DNA from: VRUE01 sp963701265
GTDB lineage: Bacteria; Actinomycetota; Thermoleophilia; Solirubrobacterales; 70-9
Direction of reading: 5' to 3'
Assembly: GCA_963701265.1 (NCBI GenBank)
Contig: OY969581.1
Location: forward strand, 868,001 to 932,000
DNA length: 64,000 nt
Shown here in pieces: positions 40,108 to 48,574 of the stretch. Made by a program: the position numbers and the translations under genes. The notes below the pieces were generated by a model. It worked only from the letters and a program-made list of their open reading frames with translations, searched no databases and was not told the origin of the DNA. The stretch's first letter is position 1. Every line of letters starts with the position of its first letter.

Positions 40108-40925
40108 CGGGCTTGACCTCGCAGTGCCTGCATCGCGCGCTCGCGCACGCTGACGAAGGCGGGGTCGGTGACGGCTTCGTCGCGATCGGCCGCGCGAGGC
40201 GCGGGGGCGCTGAGCTGCTCGACGATCCGCGCCGGCCGAGCCGAGAGCACGGCGACGCTGTCGCAGAGGTAGAGCGCCTCCTCGATGTCGTGGGTGACGA
40301 GAACGACCGTGCGCGGATCGCCCGCCAATGCCCCCGCGAGCCACTGCTGCATCTCCGCCCGCGTGATCGCGTCAAGCGAGGCGAAGGGCTCATCGAGGGC
40401 GAGGACCGGCTTGCCGGCGATCAGCGTGCGCAGAAAGGCGACGCGCTGGCGCATACCGCCCGAGAGTTCGGCCGGCGTCGAGCGCTCGAACCCGGTCAGC
40501 CCGAAGCGCTCGAAGAGCCTGCCCGCCTGGCGCCGCGCCTCGCCGCGGCGGACCCCGCGGTTGCGCAGTGCCAGCGCCGCGTTGTCGATCGCCGAGAGCC
40601 AGGGCAGCAGCAGGTCGCGCTGGGGCATGAAGGCGCAGTGGGCGAGCCGGCTACTCGCCTCGATGCCACCGCCGACGACGATCTCGCCCCGGCTTGGATC
40701 CTGCAGACCCACGATCAGCTCCAGCAGGGTCGACTTGCCGCATCCCGAAGGGCCGACCAGGCCGAGCACGCCATGAGCCGGTAGATCGAGGTCAAGCCGC
40801 TCGATCGTGCGCAGCTCGGCGTAGGAATGAGCCAGGTCGCGGATCGAGACAGCGGCGCCGGCCGCGCTCCTGCTGGCAGGCGATGCGGCTGCGGCGGCGA
40901 ATTCCCTGGCTTCCGTAGTGGGCAT
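40104..40925 (-). CDS. ABC transporter ATPase, ThiZ/SsuB type
   Basis: 273 residues from ATG 40925. Walker A LVGPSGCGKSTLLELIVGL, Q-loop FMPQRDLLLPWLSAIDNA, signature LSGGMRQRVAFLRTL, Walker B VLALDEPFASLDA, and His switch LVTHDIEEALYL. The short N-terminal lead is Ala-rich. It is the first gene of the three-gene uptake operon and is divergent from TauE/SafE. A palindrome (40951-40971) lies in the shared upstream region. Confidence 0.93.
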   Translation of the reverse strand: MPTTEAREFAAAAASPASRSAAGAAVSIRDLAHSYAELRTIERLDLDLPAHGVLGLVGPSGCGKSTLLELIVGLQDPSRGEIVVGGGIEASSRLAHCAFMPQRDLLLPWLSAIDNAALALRNRGVRRGEARRQAGRLFERFGLTGFERSTPAELSGGMRQRVAFLRTLIAGKPVLALDEPFASLDAITRAEMQQWLAGALAGDPRTVVLVTHDIEEALYLCDSVAVLSARPARIVEQLSAPAPRAADRDEAVTDPAFVSVRERAMQALRGQAR

Positions 40926-40950
40926 ATTGGTATCCTGGCGCACTCCGTGC

Positions 40951-40971
40951 TCCTGACCAACAAGGTCAGGA
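40951..40971. promoter_or_regulatory. Inverted repeat in divergent promoter region
   Basis: TCCTGACC (40951-40958) and GGTCAGGA (40964-40971) separated by AACAA, between the divergent ABC ATPase and TauE/SafE genes. It could be a regulator site shared by both promoters; the nearby Rrf2 gene is one candidate. Confidence 0.45.
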
Positions 40972-41001
40972 AAGTCGATAACCACCCAGCGCGGAACTCA
41001 T

Positions 41002-41931
41002 ATGGACCCGGCAATCATCGTCTTCGGACTAGGAATCGGCGTACTCGTCGGCATGACCGGCATGGGCGGTGGATCCCTGATGACCCCGCTGCTGATCCTG
41101 ATCTTCGGCATTCAGCCGACGACGGCGATCGGCACCGACATCTTCTACTCGGCGGTCACCAAGACCGTTGGTGGCTGGCGCCACTTCCGCATGAAGACGG
41201 TGAACATGGACCTGGTCAAGTGGCTGGCCATCGGCAGCGTGCCGGCGGCAGTGCTCGGGGTCGCGATCGTCTCCGTGCTCGAGAGTCACATCGGCGAAGA
41301 CCGCCTTGACTCGCTCGTCTACGCCGTGCTCGGGGGGACCCTGCTGATGGTCGGGATCATCACCCTGACCCGGGCGCTGATCCTGCGCGACCTCGTCGAC
41401 GAGCGCGACCGTTTCGACGTCGAACGGCGGCACAAGGTCGCCGCCGTGCTGATCGGGGCGACGACGGGCCTGGTGATCGGCGTCACCTCGGCCGGCTCGG
41501 GCACCGTGATCGCGATCCTGCTGATCGCCGTCTACCGCCTGGCGCCGAAGAAGGTCGTCGGCACCGACGTCTTTCACGCCGCGATCCTGCTCTGGGCGGC
41601 TGGCATCGCTCACTGGGTCGGCGGCAACGTCGATTTCGTCCTCGCCGCCAACATCCTGATCGGCTCCATTCCCGGCGTGGTCATCGGCGCCGCCCTCTCC
41701 GACAGGGCGCCCACGGGTTTCATTCGCACCGCCCTCGGCGTCGTCCTCGTCGGCTCCGGCATCGTCACGATCCAGAAGGGCGACCCGACGGTCTGGCCGA
41801 TCGCCGCCGCGGTTGCCGCGCTCGGCCTTGGTGCCATCCTCGCCGCCCCGCGTTGGCTGCACCGGCGCCGCGAGCGCGAAGCGCAAGCCGCCGCTCGCGC
41901 GGCGGCGCTGGCGCCGGATGCAGCCGGCTGA
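41002..41931 (+). CDS. TauE/SafE family sulfite/organosulfur exporter
   Basis: A 309-residue membrane protein with eight or so segments and the two TauE/SafE repeats: GIGVLVGMTGMGGGSLMTPLLILIFGIQPTTAIGTDIFYSAVTKTVGG and GLVIGVTSAGSGTVIAILLIAVYRLAPKKVVGTDVFHAAILLWAAG. The family exports sulfite, sulfoacetate or related anions. The C-terminus is a basic, Ala-rich tail. It lies 19 bp upstream of an Rrf2 regulator, pointing to sulfur-dependent control. Confidence 0.92.
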   Translation: MDPAIIVFGLGIGVLVGMTGMGGGSLMTPLLILIFGIQPTTAIGTDIFYSAVTKTVGGWRHFRMKTVNMDLVKWLAIGSVPAAVLGVAIVSVLESHIGEDRLDSLVYAVLGGTLLMVGIITLTRALILRDLVDERDRFDVERRHKVAAVLIGATTGLVIGVTSAGSGTVIAILLIAVYRLAPKKVVGTDVFHAAILLWAAGIAHWVGGNVDFVLAANILIGSIPGVVIGAALSDRAPTGFIRTALGVVLVGSGIVTIQKGDPTVWPIAAAVAALGLGAILAAPRWLHRRREREAQAAARAAALAPDAAG

Positions 41932-41950
41932 CTGATTAACTAGCTGCCAT

Positions 41951-42406
41951 ATGCGTGTCTCGGCGAAGGCTGACTATGCGGTGCGGGCTGCGGCGGAGCT
42001 TGCCGCGGCCGAGGAGGGTCCGGTAAAGGGCGAGAAGCTCGCCGACGCGCAGGACATCCCCCTGCAGTTCCTCGAGCACATCCTGCTCGAGCTCAAGCAC
42101 GCCGGAATCGTGCGCGCCCGCCGTGGCGCCAAGGGTGGCTACTGGTTGGCCAAGCCCGCCGAGGAGGTGACGATCGCCGACATCGTCCGCGCCGTCGAGG
42201 GGCCGATCGCCCACGTCCAGTCGGCGCCGCCGGAGTCGATCGAGTACCGCGGCAACGCCGAGCACCTGCAGGAGGTCTGGATCGCCGTGCGCGCCAGCCT
42301 CCGCACCGTGCTTGAGCACGTCACCCTCGCCGACCTGGTCGCCGGCAAGCTGCCCAGCGAGGTTCAGGCCCTGGCGGCCTCACCCGACGCCTGGGCCGCC
42401 CGGTAG
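41951..42406 (+). CDS. Rrf2-family regulator without Fe-S cysteines
   Basis: 151 residues from ATG 41951. The Rrf2 winged helix is clear (MRVSAKADYAVRAAAELA, VKGEKLADAQDIPLQFLEHILLELKHAGIVRARRGAKGGYWLA, ITIADIV-like segment). The cluster-binding region between about 90 and 110 has no cysteine, unlike IscR or NsrR, so it is more like CymR, which senses cysteine status through a partner enzyme. It is probably co-transcribed with TauE/SafE and may regulate it. Confidence 0.88.
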   Translation: MRVSAKADYAVRAAAELAAAEEGPVKGEKLADAQDIPLQFLEHILLELKHAGIVRARRGAKGGYWLAKPAEEVTIADIVRAVEGPIAHVQSAPPESIEYRGNAEHLQEVWIAVRASLRTVLEHVTLADLVAGKLPSEVQALAASPDAWAAR

Positions 42407-42486
42407 CGACTGCCGCCGGGTTGCGTCGCACATTCGTGTGATTTTGCGAGTAACGCGCGCGCCGATGAGCCCTAGCGTCATCTCCC

Positions 42487-42780
42487 ATGTATCTGCTGGT
42501 GAGAGGGCCAGACGGCCGTCCGGTTGAACTCACTTGGGACGCCTGGGAGCATGTGCGGAAGCGACACCCTCGTATGGCCGACTTGTTGCTGGAGATTGTG
42601 CTGACTATCGAATTCCCCACCTACCGAGAACCGGATGCCAGGCCCAGTAGGGAGCGGCTGTTCCGGCAGGGCGGGCCAGATGGATGGATCCGCGTCGTGT
42701 TGGAGCTCTCTGGGGATTTTGATCGCGTCGTCACGGCATTCCCTCAGGCGAGCGACCCAAGGCAACGGCGCAGGCGATGA
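42487..42780 (+). CDS. Putative toxin (phage-type nuclease-like) of a TA pair
   Basis: 97 residues from ATG 42487. The sequence VELTWDAWEHVRKRHPRMADLLLEIVLTIEFPTYREPDA has a W..H....RHP pattern like small RelE/Barnase-EndoU-type nuclease domains, and ends in a basic tail (DPRQRRRR). Its stop overlaps the start of a DUF2283 gene, an arrangement seen in toxin-antitoxin modules. Toxicity and the exact fold are inferred. Confidence 0.6.
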   Translation: MYLLVRGPDGRPVELTWDAWEHVRKRHPRMADLLLEIVLTIEFPTYREPDARPSRERLFRQGGPDGWIRVVLELSGDFDRVVTAFPQASDPRQRRRR

Positions 42781-43052
42781 GAATTCGCATTGGAAATCAC
42801 GAATTCGATGACGTTGTCTACGACGCCGACGGGGACGTCCTCTATCTACACAGAGGGGAGCCCGTTCCGGCGGCAGAAACGCTCGCTACGCCGGAGGGTC
42901 ATGCTGTCATGCTCGATGGCCCGGGCGAGATCATCGGTATCACCATCGTCAACGCAAAGTGGTTGATAGAGCGTGACGGCCAGATCACGATCAGCGTCCC
43001 GGAACACATCGAGACGTCGGCAAGCGACCTGGCCCCTGCGCTCGTTGTCTAG
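42777..43052 (+). CDS. DUF2283 protein, putative antitoxin
   Basis: 91 residues from ATG 42777, overlapping the upstream stop by four bases. It has the DUF2283 pattern VVYDADGDVLYLHRGEPVPAAETLATPEGHAVMLDGPGEIIGITIVNAKWLIERDG, i.e. a Y..D.D.LY.. start and a G.iiGi.i..a core. DUF2283 proteins are often the second gene of toxin-antitoxin pairs. The acidic composition suits binding to the basic partner. Confidence 0.8.
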   Translation: MRIRIGNHEFDDVVYDADGDVLYLHRGEPVPAAETLATPEGHAVMLDGPGEIIGITIVNAKWLIERDGQITISVPEHIETSASDLAPALVV

Positions 43053-43071
43053 TTCCCCCGGGTCGGTCGCC

Positions 43072-43698
43072 TCAAGCTGAGAGCCGGAAGGGCGGGTAGT
43101 CGTCGGTGACCAGCGTGAAGGCGTAGCCGACGACGCGGTTGTGCCAGCGCAGCGTGCCCTCGACGAATTTGAAGATTCCCCGCGGGTAGCGGCCGGTAAA
43201 GAGGATCGCGAACCAGGCCCCGATCACGGCGAAGAAGACGCCGATGTAGAGGAAGAAGAGCACGATGTAGTGCGGGATCGCCAGCAGCCACTTGACCAGG
43301 GGCATGCCGCGCTGCAGGCGCTCGGCATCGGGGTAGGCGAAGTCGAGGCGGACCGCCTGCTGTTTCTCGGTCGAGGGATATTCGTCGTCCATCAAGAGCA
43401 CGTAGACGCCGATCCGGTTGCCGAAGCGCAGCAGTTCGAGGTTCCAGTCGTACCACCAGCGGGGGTAGACCTTCCTGAACAGCAGCATCAGCACGATCGG
43501 GAGGAAGATGATGCTGCCGGCGGCGATCGCGCCGCCGTAGGCTTCGCCGCCGGTGCTGCCAGCGAGCTCCGAGCCAGGCAGCAGCCCTGCGACGATCGCG
43601 ATCGGGATCACGGCGAAGATCCGGAAAAAGGTCGACAGCCGGTTGAGCTCACGCTCCGGGTAGTCGACTGAGAACGAGACTGGGTAGGACGGTGGCAT
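43072..43698 (-). CDS. DUF4389 membrane protein
   Basis: 208 residues from ATG 43698. N-terminal YPVSFSVDYPERELNRLSTFFRIFAVIPI and the later PLVKWLLAIPHYIVLFFLYIGVFFAVIGAWFAILFTGRYPRGIFKFVEGTLRWHNRVVGYAFTLVTDDYPPF match DUF4389. It has about three or four membrane segments. This family is frequent in actinobacteria; its role is unknown. Confidence 0.88.
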   Translation of the reverse strand: MPPSYPVSFSVDYPERELNRLSTFFRIFAVIPIAIVAGLLPGSELAGSTGGEAYGGAIAAGSIIFLPIVLMLLFRKVYPRWWYDWNLELLRFGNRIGVYVLLMDDEYPSTEKQQAVRLDFAYPDAERLQRGMPLVKWLLAIPHYIVLFFLYIGVFFAVIGAWFAILFTGRYPRGIFKFVEGTLRWHNRVVGYAFTLVTDDYPPFRLSA

Positions 43699-43758
43699 CT
43701 CTCCCCCTAGGTCGCGGGTTTGTGCAGATGCTTACGAGTCTCCCGGCGGTATTCCTCC

Positions 43759-45162
43759 TCAGTCCGCTGCGGGGACGCCGCCGGCGACGACGTTTACGAA
43801 GTTCTCCAGGTGGCGGGTGGTCCAGCACTCGAAGGCGCCGTCGCAGTAGCGCTCGTAGGCGGCCATCACCGAGTCGCCGTAGTTCCAGTAGAGCTTCGGC
43901 TCGGGGTTGAGCCAGAAGAGCCGCCCGGCCCGTTCGGAGACCTGGGCGAAGACGTCGGCGTGGGGCTCGCGGCCGTTGGTGCGGGCGTCGCCGAGCACGA
44001 TCACGGTCGAGCGCGGGTCGAGATCGTCGGAGATCTCGCCGAGGAACTCGAGCCAGACGCGGCCGTAGTCGGTGTAACCGGAGACGTCGGCAACGCCGCC
44101 CTCGCTGGAGATGCGCTGGGCGATCACGCGGAAGTCACGCTCGTGCTCGAAGACGTCGGTGACCTCGGAGATGCGCTCGATGAAGACGAAGCTGCGCAGC
44201 TTGCGGAAGGAGTCGTGCAGGGCGTGCAGGACGGAGAGGAAGAAGACGCTGGCCGAGGTGACCGAGGTGGAGACGTCGCAGAGCACGTAGATCTCCGGCC
44301 GCCGCGGGCGCTTGGGCCGGTAGCGCAGGTGCATCGGCACACCGCCGGTCTCCAGCGAGCCGCGCATCGTTCGCCGCACGTCGATGCTGCGGCCCTTGCG
44401 CCGGCCGCGCTGCTCGTGGCCGAGCGTCGCCAGCCGCCGCTTCATCTGCGAGACGGCGCGGTGGACCGCGGCCAGATCCTGGGTCGGGCTGGTCGGCAGC
44501 GCCCGGTCGAGCTCGGCCAGCGGACGCGAGGGGGGAAGGGTGGAGGTGCGCTCGATCAGGTCGCGCTCGAGTTCGCGGCGCAGGTGGCGCTCGAAGGCGT
44601 TGAGCTGCTCGCGGTCGATCGGCGGCAACTCGGCGGCGCCGTCCTCGGCCGGCGCCTGGGTACCCGCCGCCAGTCCCAAGGTGCGGCGGATCCGCTGCAC
44701 GTCGACGCCGACCACGCCCGAGCCCTCGCCCTGGTTGCCGAAGGCGGAGATCGCCAGCCGCGCCAGGTCGCGCAACGCGTCTTCGTCGCCCTCGATGATC
44801 GCCTGGCGCACCTGCTCGCGCAGCTCGTCGATGTCGAGCCGCTCGGCTCCCTCGTGGCGCTGCTCGCGTTCCTCGACCCCCCGCGCCACCGCCTCGGTCT
44901 CGGCGGCGCGGAAGAACCAGCGCTCGAACAGCAGCTCGAACAGGCGGCGGTCCTCCTGCGACTTGGCGATCGTCGTCGCCAGCGCCTCGCGGAAGTCCTC
45001 GCGCGAGGTCCAGGCAACCTCCTCGAGCGCGGCGAAGGCGTCGAGGATCTCCGAGGTGCCGACGGCGACGCCCTCGCTGCGCAGCTCCTCGCAGAAGCCG
45101 AGCAGCTTGGCGGCGAGCCCCGGCGGGCCCGCCTCAGCCTTGGGGCCGTACGGGCTCGGCAA
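43759..45162 (-). CDS. VWA-domain protein, CoxE-like
   Basis: 467 residues. The N-terminal half is charged helices; the C-terminal half (about 270-460) is a von Willebrand A fold with a MIDAS-like DVSTSVTSAS sequence, VDVSGYTDYGRVWLEF and IVLGDARTNGREP. CoxE-type proteins work with MoxR AAA+ ATPases (CoxD) as chaperone pairs, for example in CO-dehydrogenase maturation, but no cox catalytic genes are here. It overlaps the upstream MoxR gene by 29 bp. Confidence 0.88.
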   Translation of the reverse strand: MPSPYGPKAEAGPPGLAAKLLGFCEELRSEGVAVGTSEILDAFAALEEVAWTSREDFREALATTIAKSQEDRRLFELLFERWFFRAAETEAVARGVEEREQRHEGAERLDIDELREQVRQAIIEGDEDALRDLARLAISAFGNQGEGSGVVGVDVQRIRRTLGLAAGTQAPAEDGAAELPPIDREQLNAFERHLRRELERDLIERTSTLPPSRPLAELDRALPTSPTQDLAAVHRAVSQMKRRLATLGHEQRGRRKGRSIDVRRTMRGSLETGGVPMHLRYRPKRPRRPEIYVLCDVSTSVTSASVFFLSVLHALHDSFRKLRSFVFIERISEVTDVFEHERDFRVIAQRISSEGGVADVSGYTDYGRVWLEFLGEISDDLDPRSTVIVLGDARTNGREPHADVFAQVSERAGRLFWLNPEPKLYWNYGDSVMAAYERYCDGAFECWTTRHLENFVNVVAGGVPAAD

Positions 45163-46015
45163 GCTTCACCCCGACTCGCTCGGCGACCAGCTCGATGTCG
45201 GTGCGGTGCTTGACGATGATCGACATCGACTGCTCGAAGGTCTCGCGATCGATGTCCTCGCTCCCCATCAGCAGCAGCGTGCGCGCCCAGTCGATCGACT
45301 CGGCGATCGAGGGCGGCTTCTTCAAATCGAGGTCGCGGATCATCCGCACCACCTCGACCATGCGGCGGGCCAGCGACTCCTGCAGCTCCGGCGCGTGCAG
45401 GCGGACTATCTCCATCTCTCGCTCGAGGTCGGGGTAGTCGAGCCAGAGGTAGAGGCAGCGGCGCTTCAGCGCCTCGGTCAGCTCGCGCGAGTTGTTCGAG
45501 GTGAGGATCACGATCGGCATCGTCGTCGCCGAGACCTGGCCCAGCTCGGGGATCGTGATCTGGAAGTCGGAGAGCAGCTCGAGCAGCATCGCCTCGAACT
45601 CCTGGTCGGTCTTGTCGATCTCGTCGATCAGCAGCACCACCGGCTCGGGGCTGGCGATCGCCTGCATCAGCGGCCGCTCGAGCAGGAACTCCTTGTCGAA
45701 GATGTCGCCGTGGACGTCCTCCCAGCCGTCCTCGCCGCCGGCCTGGATGCGCAGCAGCTGCTTGCGGTAGTTCCACTCGTACAGCGCCTTGGCCTCGTCG
45801 AGGCCCTCGTAGCACTGCAGGCGGATCAGCTCACGACCGGTGGCGCGGGAGAGCGCCTTGGCCAGCTCGGTCTTGCCGACCCCCGCCGGGCCCTCGACCA
45901 GGACCGGCTTGCCGAGACGCTGGGCGAGGAAGGAGACCAGCGCGGCGGGCTCGTCGGCCAGGTAGCCGACCTCGGCGAGCGCCTTCTTAACCTCAGCTGC
46001 GGACCCATCGGCCAT
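45134..46015 (-). CDS. MoxR-type AAA+ ATPase, CoxD-like
   Basis: 293 residues from ATG 46015. Walker A VEGPAGVGKTELAKAL (about 40-55), Walker B VVLLIDEIDKTD, sensor-1 ILTSNNSREL and the arginine-finger region ALKRRCLYLWLDYP are all present. MoxR ATPases pair with VWA proteins to remodel or insert metal centres. It is the first gene of the two-gene operon. The start codon overlaps the divergent small membrane gene at 46014-46023. Confidence 0.93.
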   Translation of the reverse strand: MADGSAAEVKKALAEVGYLADEPAALVSFLAQRLGKPVLVEGPAGVGKTELAKALSRATGRELIRLQCYEGLDEAKALYEWNYRKQLLRIQAGGEDGWEDVHGDIFDKEFLLERPLMQAIASPEPVVLLIDEIDKTDQEFEAMLLELLSDFQITIPELGQVSATTMPIVILTSNNSRELTEALKRRCLYLWLDYPDLEREMEIVRLHAPELQESLARRMVEVVRMIRDLDLKKPPSIAESIDWARTLLLMGSEDIDRETFEQSMSIIVKHRTDIELVAERVGVKLAEPVRPQG

Positions 46016-46022
46016 GGGGGCG

Positions 46023-46292
46023 ATGATAATCGGCGCTGTGCTCGACCTCGTCCTGCCGCTCGCCGCGCTGCTGCCGCACAGCGCCAGCCCCTACATCGCG
46101 CTGATGCTGATCGGCTTCGCGATCGGCATCCTCGGCCACCTCAGCTCGGCCCGTTGGCTCGTCGCCGCCGGCATCATCCTGATCTTTCTCGGCGCCCTGC
46201 TCTTCCCGCTGGCGGTCAACTTCACCCAGGAGAGTCCGCGCGAGATCGAGCTGCCCGAAGAAGCGCCGCGGTCCCTGGAAACGATTCGCTAG
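46023..46292 (+). CDS. Small membrane protein
   Basis: 89 residues from ATG 46023 (ATG 46014 would add three and overlap the divergent MoxR start). It has three hydrophobic segments (about 1-18, 24-40, 45-65) and an acidic tail (ESPREIELPEEAPRSLETI). No family recognised. The divergent promoter region must lie inside the two coding starts. Confidence 0.6.
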   Translation: MIIGAVLDLVLPLAALLPHSASPYIALMLIGFAIGILGHLSSARWLVAAGIILIFLGALLFPLAVNFTQESPREIELPEEAPRSLETIR

Positions 46293-46352
46293 GACGCACC
46301 CGCTAGCGTTACTGCTTCGCCAACCCGATCCTCGTCCAGGAGGCCCACAGCT

Positions 46353-47468
46353 TTGAGCAGAGTTCGCATCCTTTCCGTTTTCATCGCGCTGATCGCGTTG
46401 ACGTCGGCGCTTGCCGCCTGCGGCGGCGGCAGCGACGATCCGCAGTCGGTCGTCGACGAAGCGACGCTGCAGGGGATTGAAAGCGGCGTGATCAACCTCG
46501 CCGTCGACGTCGACGTGCAGGGCGATAAAGGCGGCAAGTTCGACGTCAAGCTCTCCGGCCCGTTCCAGAGCGAAAGCGGCGCGGAGCTGCCCGAACTGGA
46601 CCTCGCCGCCTCGGCCAAGGGATCGCTCGGCGGCAAAGACCTGAACCGCGAAGGCGGCGTCACCCTGCTCGGCAGCAAGGCCTACGTCGCTTACGAAGGA
46701 ACCGAGTACGAAGTCGACTCGACCACCTTCGGCTTCGTCAAATCGCTGCTCAAACAGCAGGGTGGGGGCCAGAACCAGTCGAGCGAAATCGCTGCCTGTC
46801 AGGAGGCCGCGAGCGGTCTTGAACTTGCCGATTTCGTCGAAGGCCTCAAGGACGAAGGCAGCGCCGACGTCGGCGGCACGAGCACGACCAAGATCAGCGG
46901 TGACCTCGATGGGCCGGCGGCGGTCGAAGCGGTCAGCAAGCTCGTCGATGACCCCGCCTGCAGCGAACAGCTGGAAGCGGCCGGCCCGCTTCCCTCGGCG
47001 GCGGAACTCGAGAAAGCCAAGAGCACCGTGCGGGACTCGATCAAGTCTGCCCACGTCGATCTGTACGTCGGCGACGATCACATCGTCCGCCGCATCTCGG
47101 CGCAGGCGACGATCGAACCGCCGAAGGACTCGGAAACCGGGGCGAAGCGGGTCGACCTCGATCTGGACCTGACCCTGACCGGCGTCAACGAGGAGCAGAC
47201 GATCTCAGCACCGGGCAATGCCAGGCCGCTCAGCGACCTCTTCATCAAGCTGGGGGTCAACCCGATCGAACTGCTCGGCGCTTTCCAGAACAGCGGCGGT
47301 GTGGGGGGTCTCGGTGGTCTGCTGGAAGGCCTTGACAGCGCCGGCGGCGGCTCCTCGGGTGGCAGCGGCAACAGCAACTCGGGTGGCGGCAAAGAGTCCT
47401 ATTACGAATGCCTGGGTGAAGCCGACACGCCGGTTGACATCCAGGACTGCACGGGGCACCTCCAGTAG
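46353..47468 (+). CDS. LppX/LprG-like lipoprotein
   Basis: 371 residues from TTG 46353, with lipobox SALAACGGG. The mature N-terminal part (SVVDEATLQGIESGVINLAVDVDVQGDKGGKFDVKLSGPFQSE) and a repeated half with IVRRISAQATIEPP.. resemble the LolA/LprG-type lipid-carrier fold. A Gly/Ser-rich tail (about 330-350) precedes a closing YYECLGEADTPVDIQDCTGHLQ with two Cys. It probably lies outside the membrane and may bind lipid. Cargo is unknown. Confidence 0.7.
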   Translation: MSRVRILSVFIALIALTSALAACGGGSDDPQSVVDEATLQGIESGVINLAVDVDVQGDKGGKFDVKLSGPFQSESGAELPELDLAASAKGSLGGKDLNREGGVTLLGSKAYVAYEGTEYEVDSTTFGFVKSLLKQQGGGQNQSSEIAACQEAASGLELADFVEGLKDEGSADVGGTSTTKISGDLDGPAAVEAVSKLVDDPACSEQLEAAGPLPSAAELEKAKSTVRDSIKSAHVDLYVGDDHIVRRISAQATIEPPKDSETGAKRVDLDLDLTLTGVNEEQTISAPGNARPLSDLFIKLGVNPIELLGAFQNSGGVGGLGGLLEGLDSAGGGSSGGSGNSNSGGGKESYYECLGEADTPVDIQDCTGHLQ

Positions 47469-47524
47469 TCGCGTTCCTCCGCACTCCATATGGCTGGCCC
47501 TATCTGCTGACGCCGCTGATCCCG

Positions 47525-48565
47525 TTGGCGGTGGTGCTGGACGTGATCGGCGCCGCCGCCGGGGCGGTGTTTGCCGCCTCGGCCCTGGGGATCGTGCCGA
47601 CGGCGGCGCTGATGGGCCGCGCCACCGAGGAGCTGGCGGCCCGTTCGGGCCCCGGCATCGGCGGGCTGCTCAACGTCACCTTCGGCAACGCGCCGGAGCT
47701 GATCATCGCCCTCTTCGCCCTGCAGAAGGGCCTGCAGGAGGTGGTCAAGGCCTCGATCGTCGGCTCGATCATCGGCAACATCCTGCTCGTGCTCGGCGCG
47801 GCGATGCTCTTCGGTGGGCTGGGGCGCGACAAGCAGACCTTCAGCCGCACCACCGCGAGCATCCAGACGACGATGCTGCTGCTCGCCGGCGCGGCGCTGG
47901 TGATGCCGGCGATCTTCGAGCTGGTCGAGGGCAAGGGGCTGCCCTCGCCGGGTGCCGAGACCGTCAACTACGGCCCGCCGGTCGAGCACCTCTCGCTGGC
48001 GGTGGCGATCGTCCTCATCGCCACCTATGTGGCCGGGCTCTTCTTCTCGCTGAAGACCCACCGCGACATCTTCAATCCCGAGTACGAGGACGAGGGAACC
48101 TGGGGCTGGTCGACCCGCAAGTCGGTTCTGGCCCTGGCCGGGGCGGGGGTGCTGGTCGGCTTGATGTCGGAGGTGCTGGTCGGCTCGATCGAGGAGGCCT
48201 CGCACGCGGTCGGCCTCTCCGAGTTCTTCATCGGCGTGATCGTCGTCGCCATCGTCGGCAACGCGGCCGAGCACTGGGTCGCGGTCCTGGTCGCGATGAA
48301 GAACAAGATGGACCTCGCGGTCAACATCGCGATCGGCTCCAGTGCCCAGGTCGCGCTCTTCGTCGCCCCGATCCTCGTCCTCGCCTCCTTCTTCCTCGGT
48401 CCGCACCCGCTGGCCCTCGTCTTCAACGGCTTCGAGCTCGGCGCGATCCTGATCGCGATCCTGATCGCCAACTACGTCACCCAGGACGGCGAGTCGACCT
48501 GGTTCGAGGGCGTGCAGCTGCTCGCCGTCTACGCCGTCTTCGGCATCGCCTTCTACTACGCCTAG
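47525..48565 (+). CDS. Calcium/cation-proton antiporter (CaxA/ChaA type)
   Basis: 346 residues; TTG 47525 is a tentative start (GTG 47531 also possible). There are eleven or so membrane segments with the two CaCA alpha repeats: GGLLNVTFGNAPELIIALFAL and VVAIVGNAAEHWVAVLVAMKNKMDLAVNIAIGSSAQVALFVAP, including the essential N-x-P-E and N-x-x-E acidic residues. It exports Ca2+ in exchange for protons. A second exchanger follows 9 bp downstream. Confidence 0.92.
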   Translation: MAVVLDVIGAAAGAVFAASALGIVPTAALMGRATEELAARSGPGIGGLLNVTFGNAPELIIALFALQKGLQEVVKASIVGSIIGNILLVLGAAMLFGGLGRDKQTFSRTTASIQTTMLLLAGAALVMPAIFELVEGKGLPSPGAETVNYGPPVEHLSLAVAIVLIATYVAGLFFSLKTHRDIFNPEYEDEGTWGWSTRKSVLALAGAGVLVGLMSEVLVGSIEEASHAVGLSEFFIGVIVVAIVGNAAEHWVAVLVAMKNKMDLAVNIAIGSSAQVALFVAPILVLASFFLGPHPLALVFNGFELGAILIAILIANYVTQDGESTWFEGVQLLAVYAVFGIAFYYA

Positions 48566-48574
48566 GCTGTCTGC

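Noticed and set aside
38319..40925. TPP riboswitch for the thiamine-precursor-type transporter
   Set aside because: No CUGAGA-type core was seen in the leader upstream of 40925.
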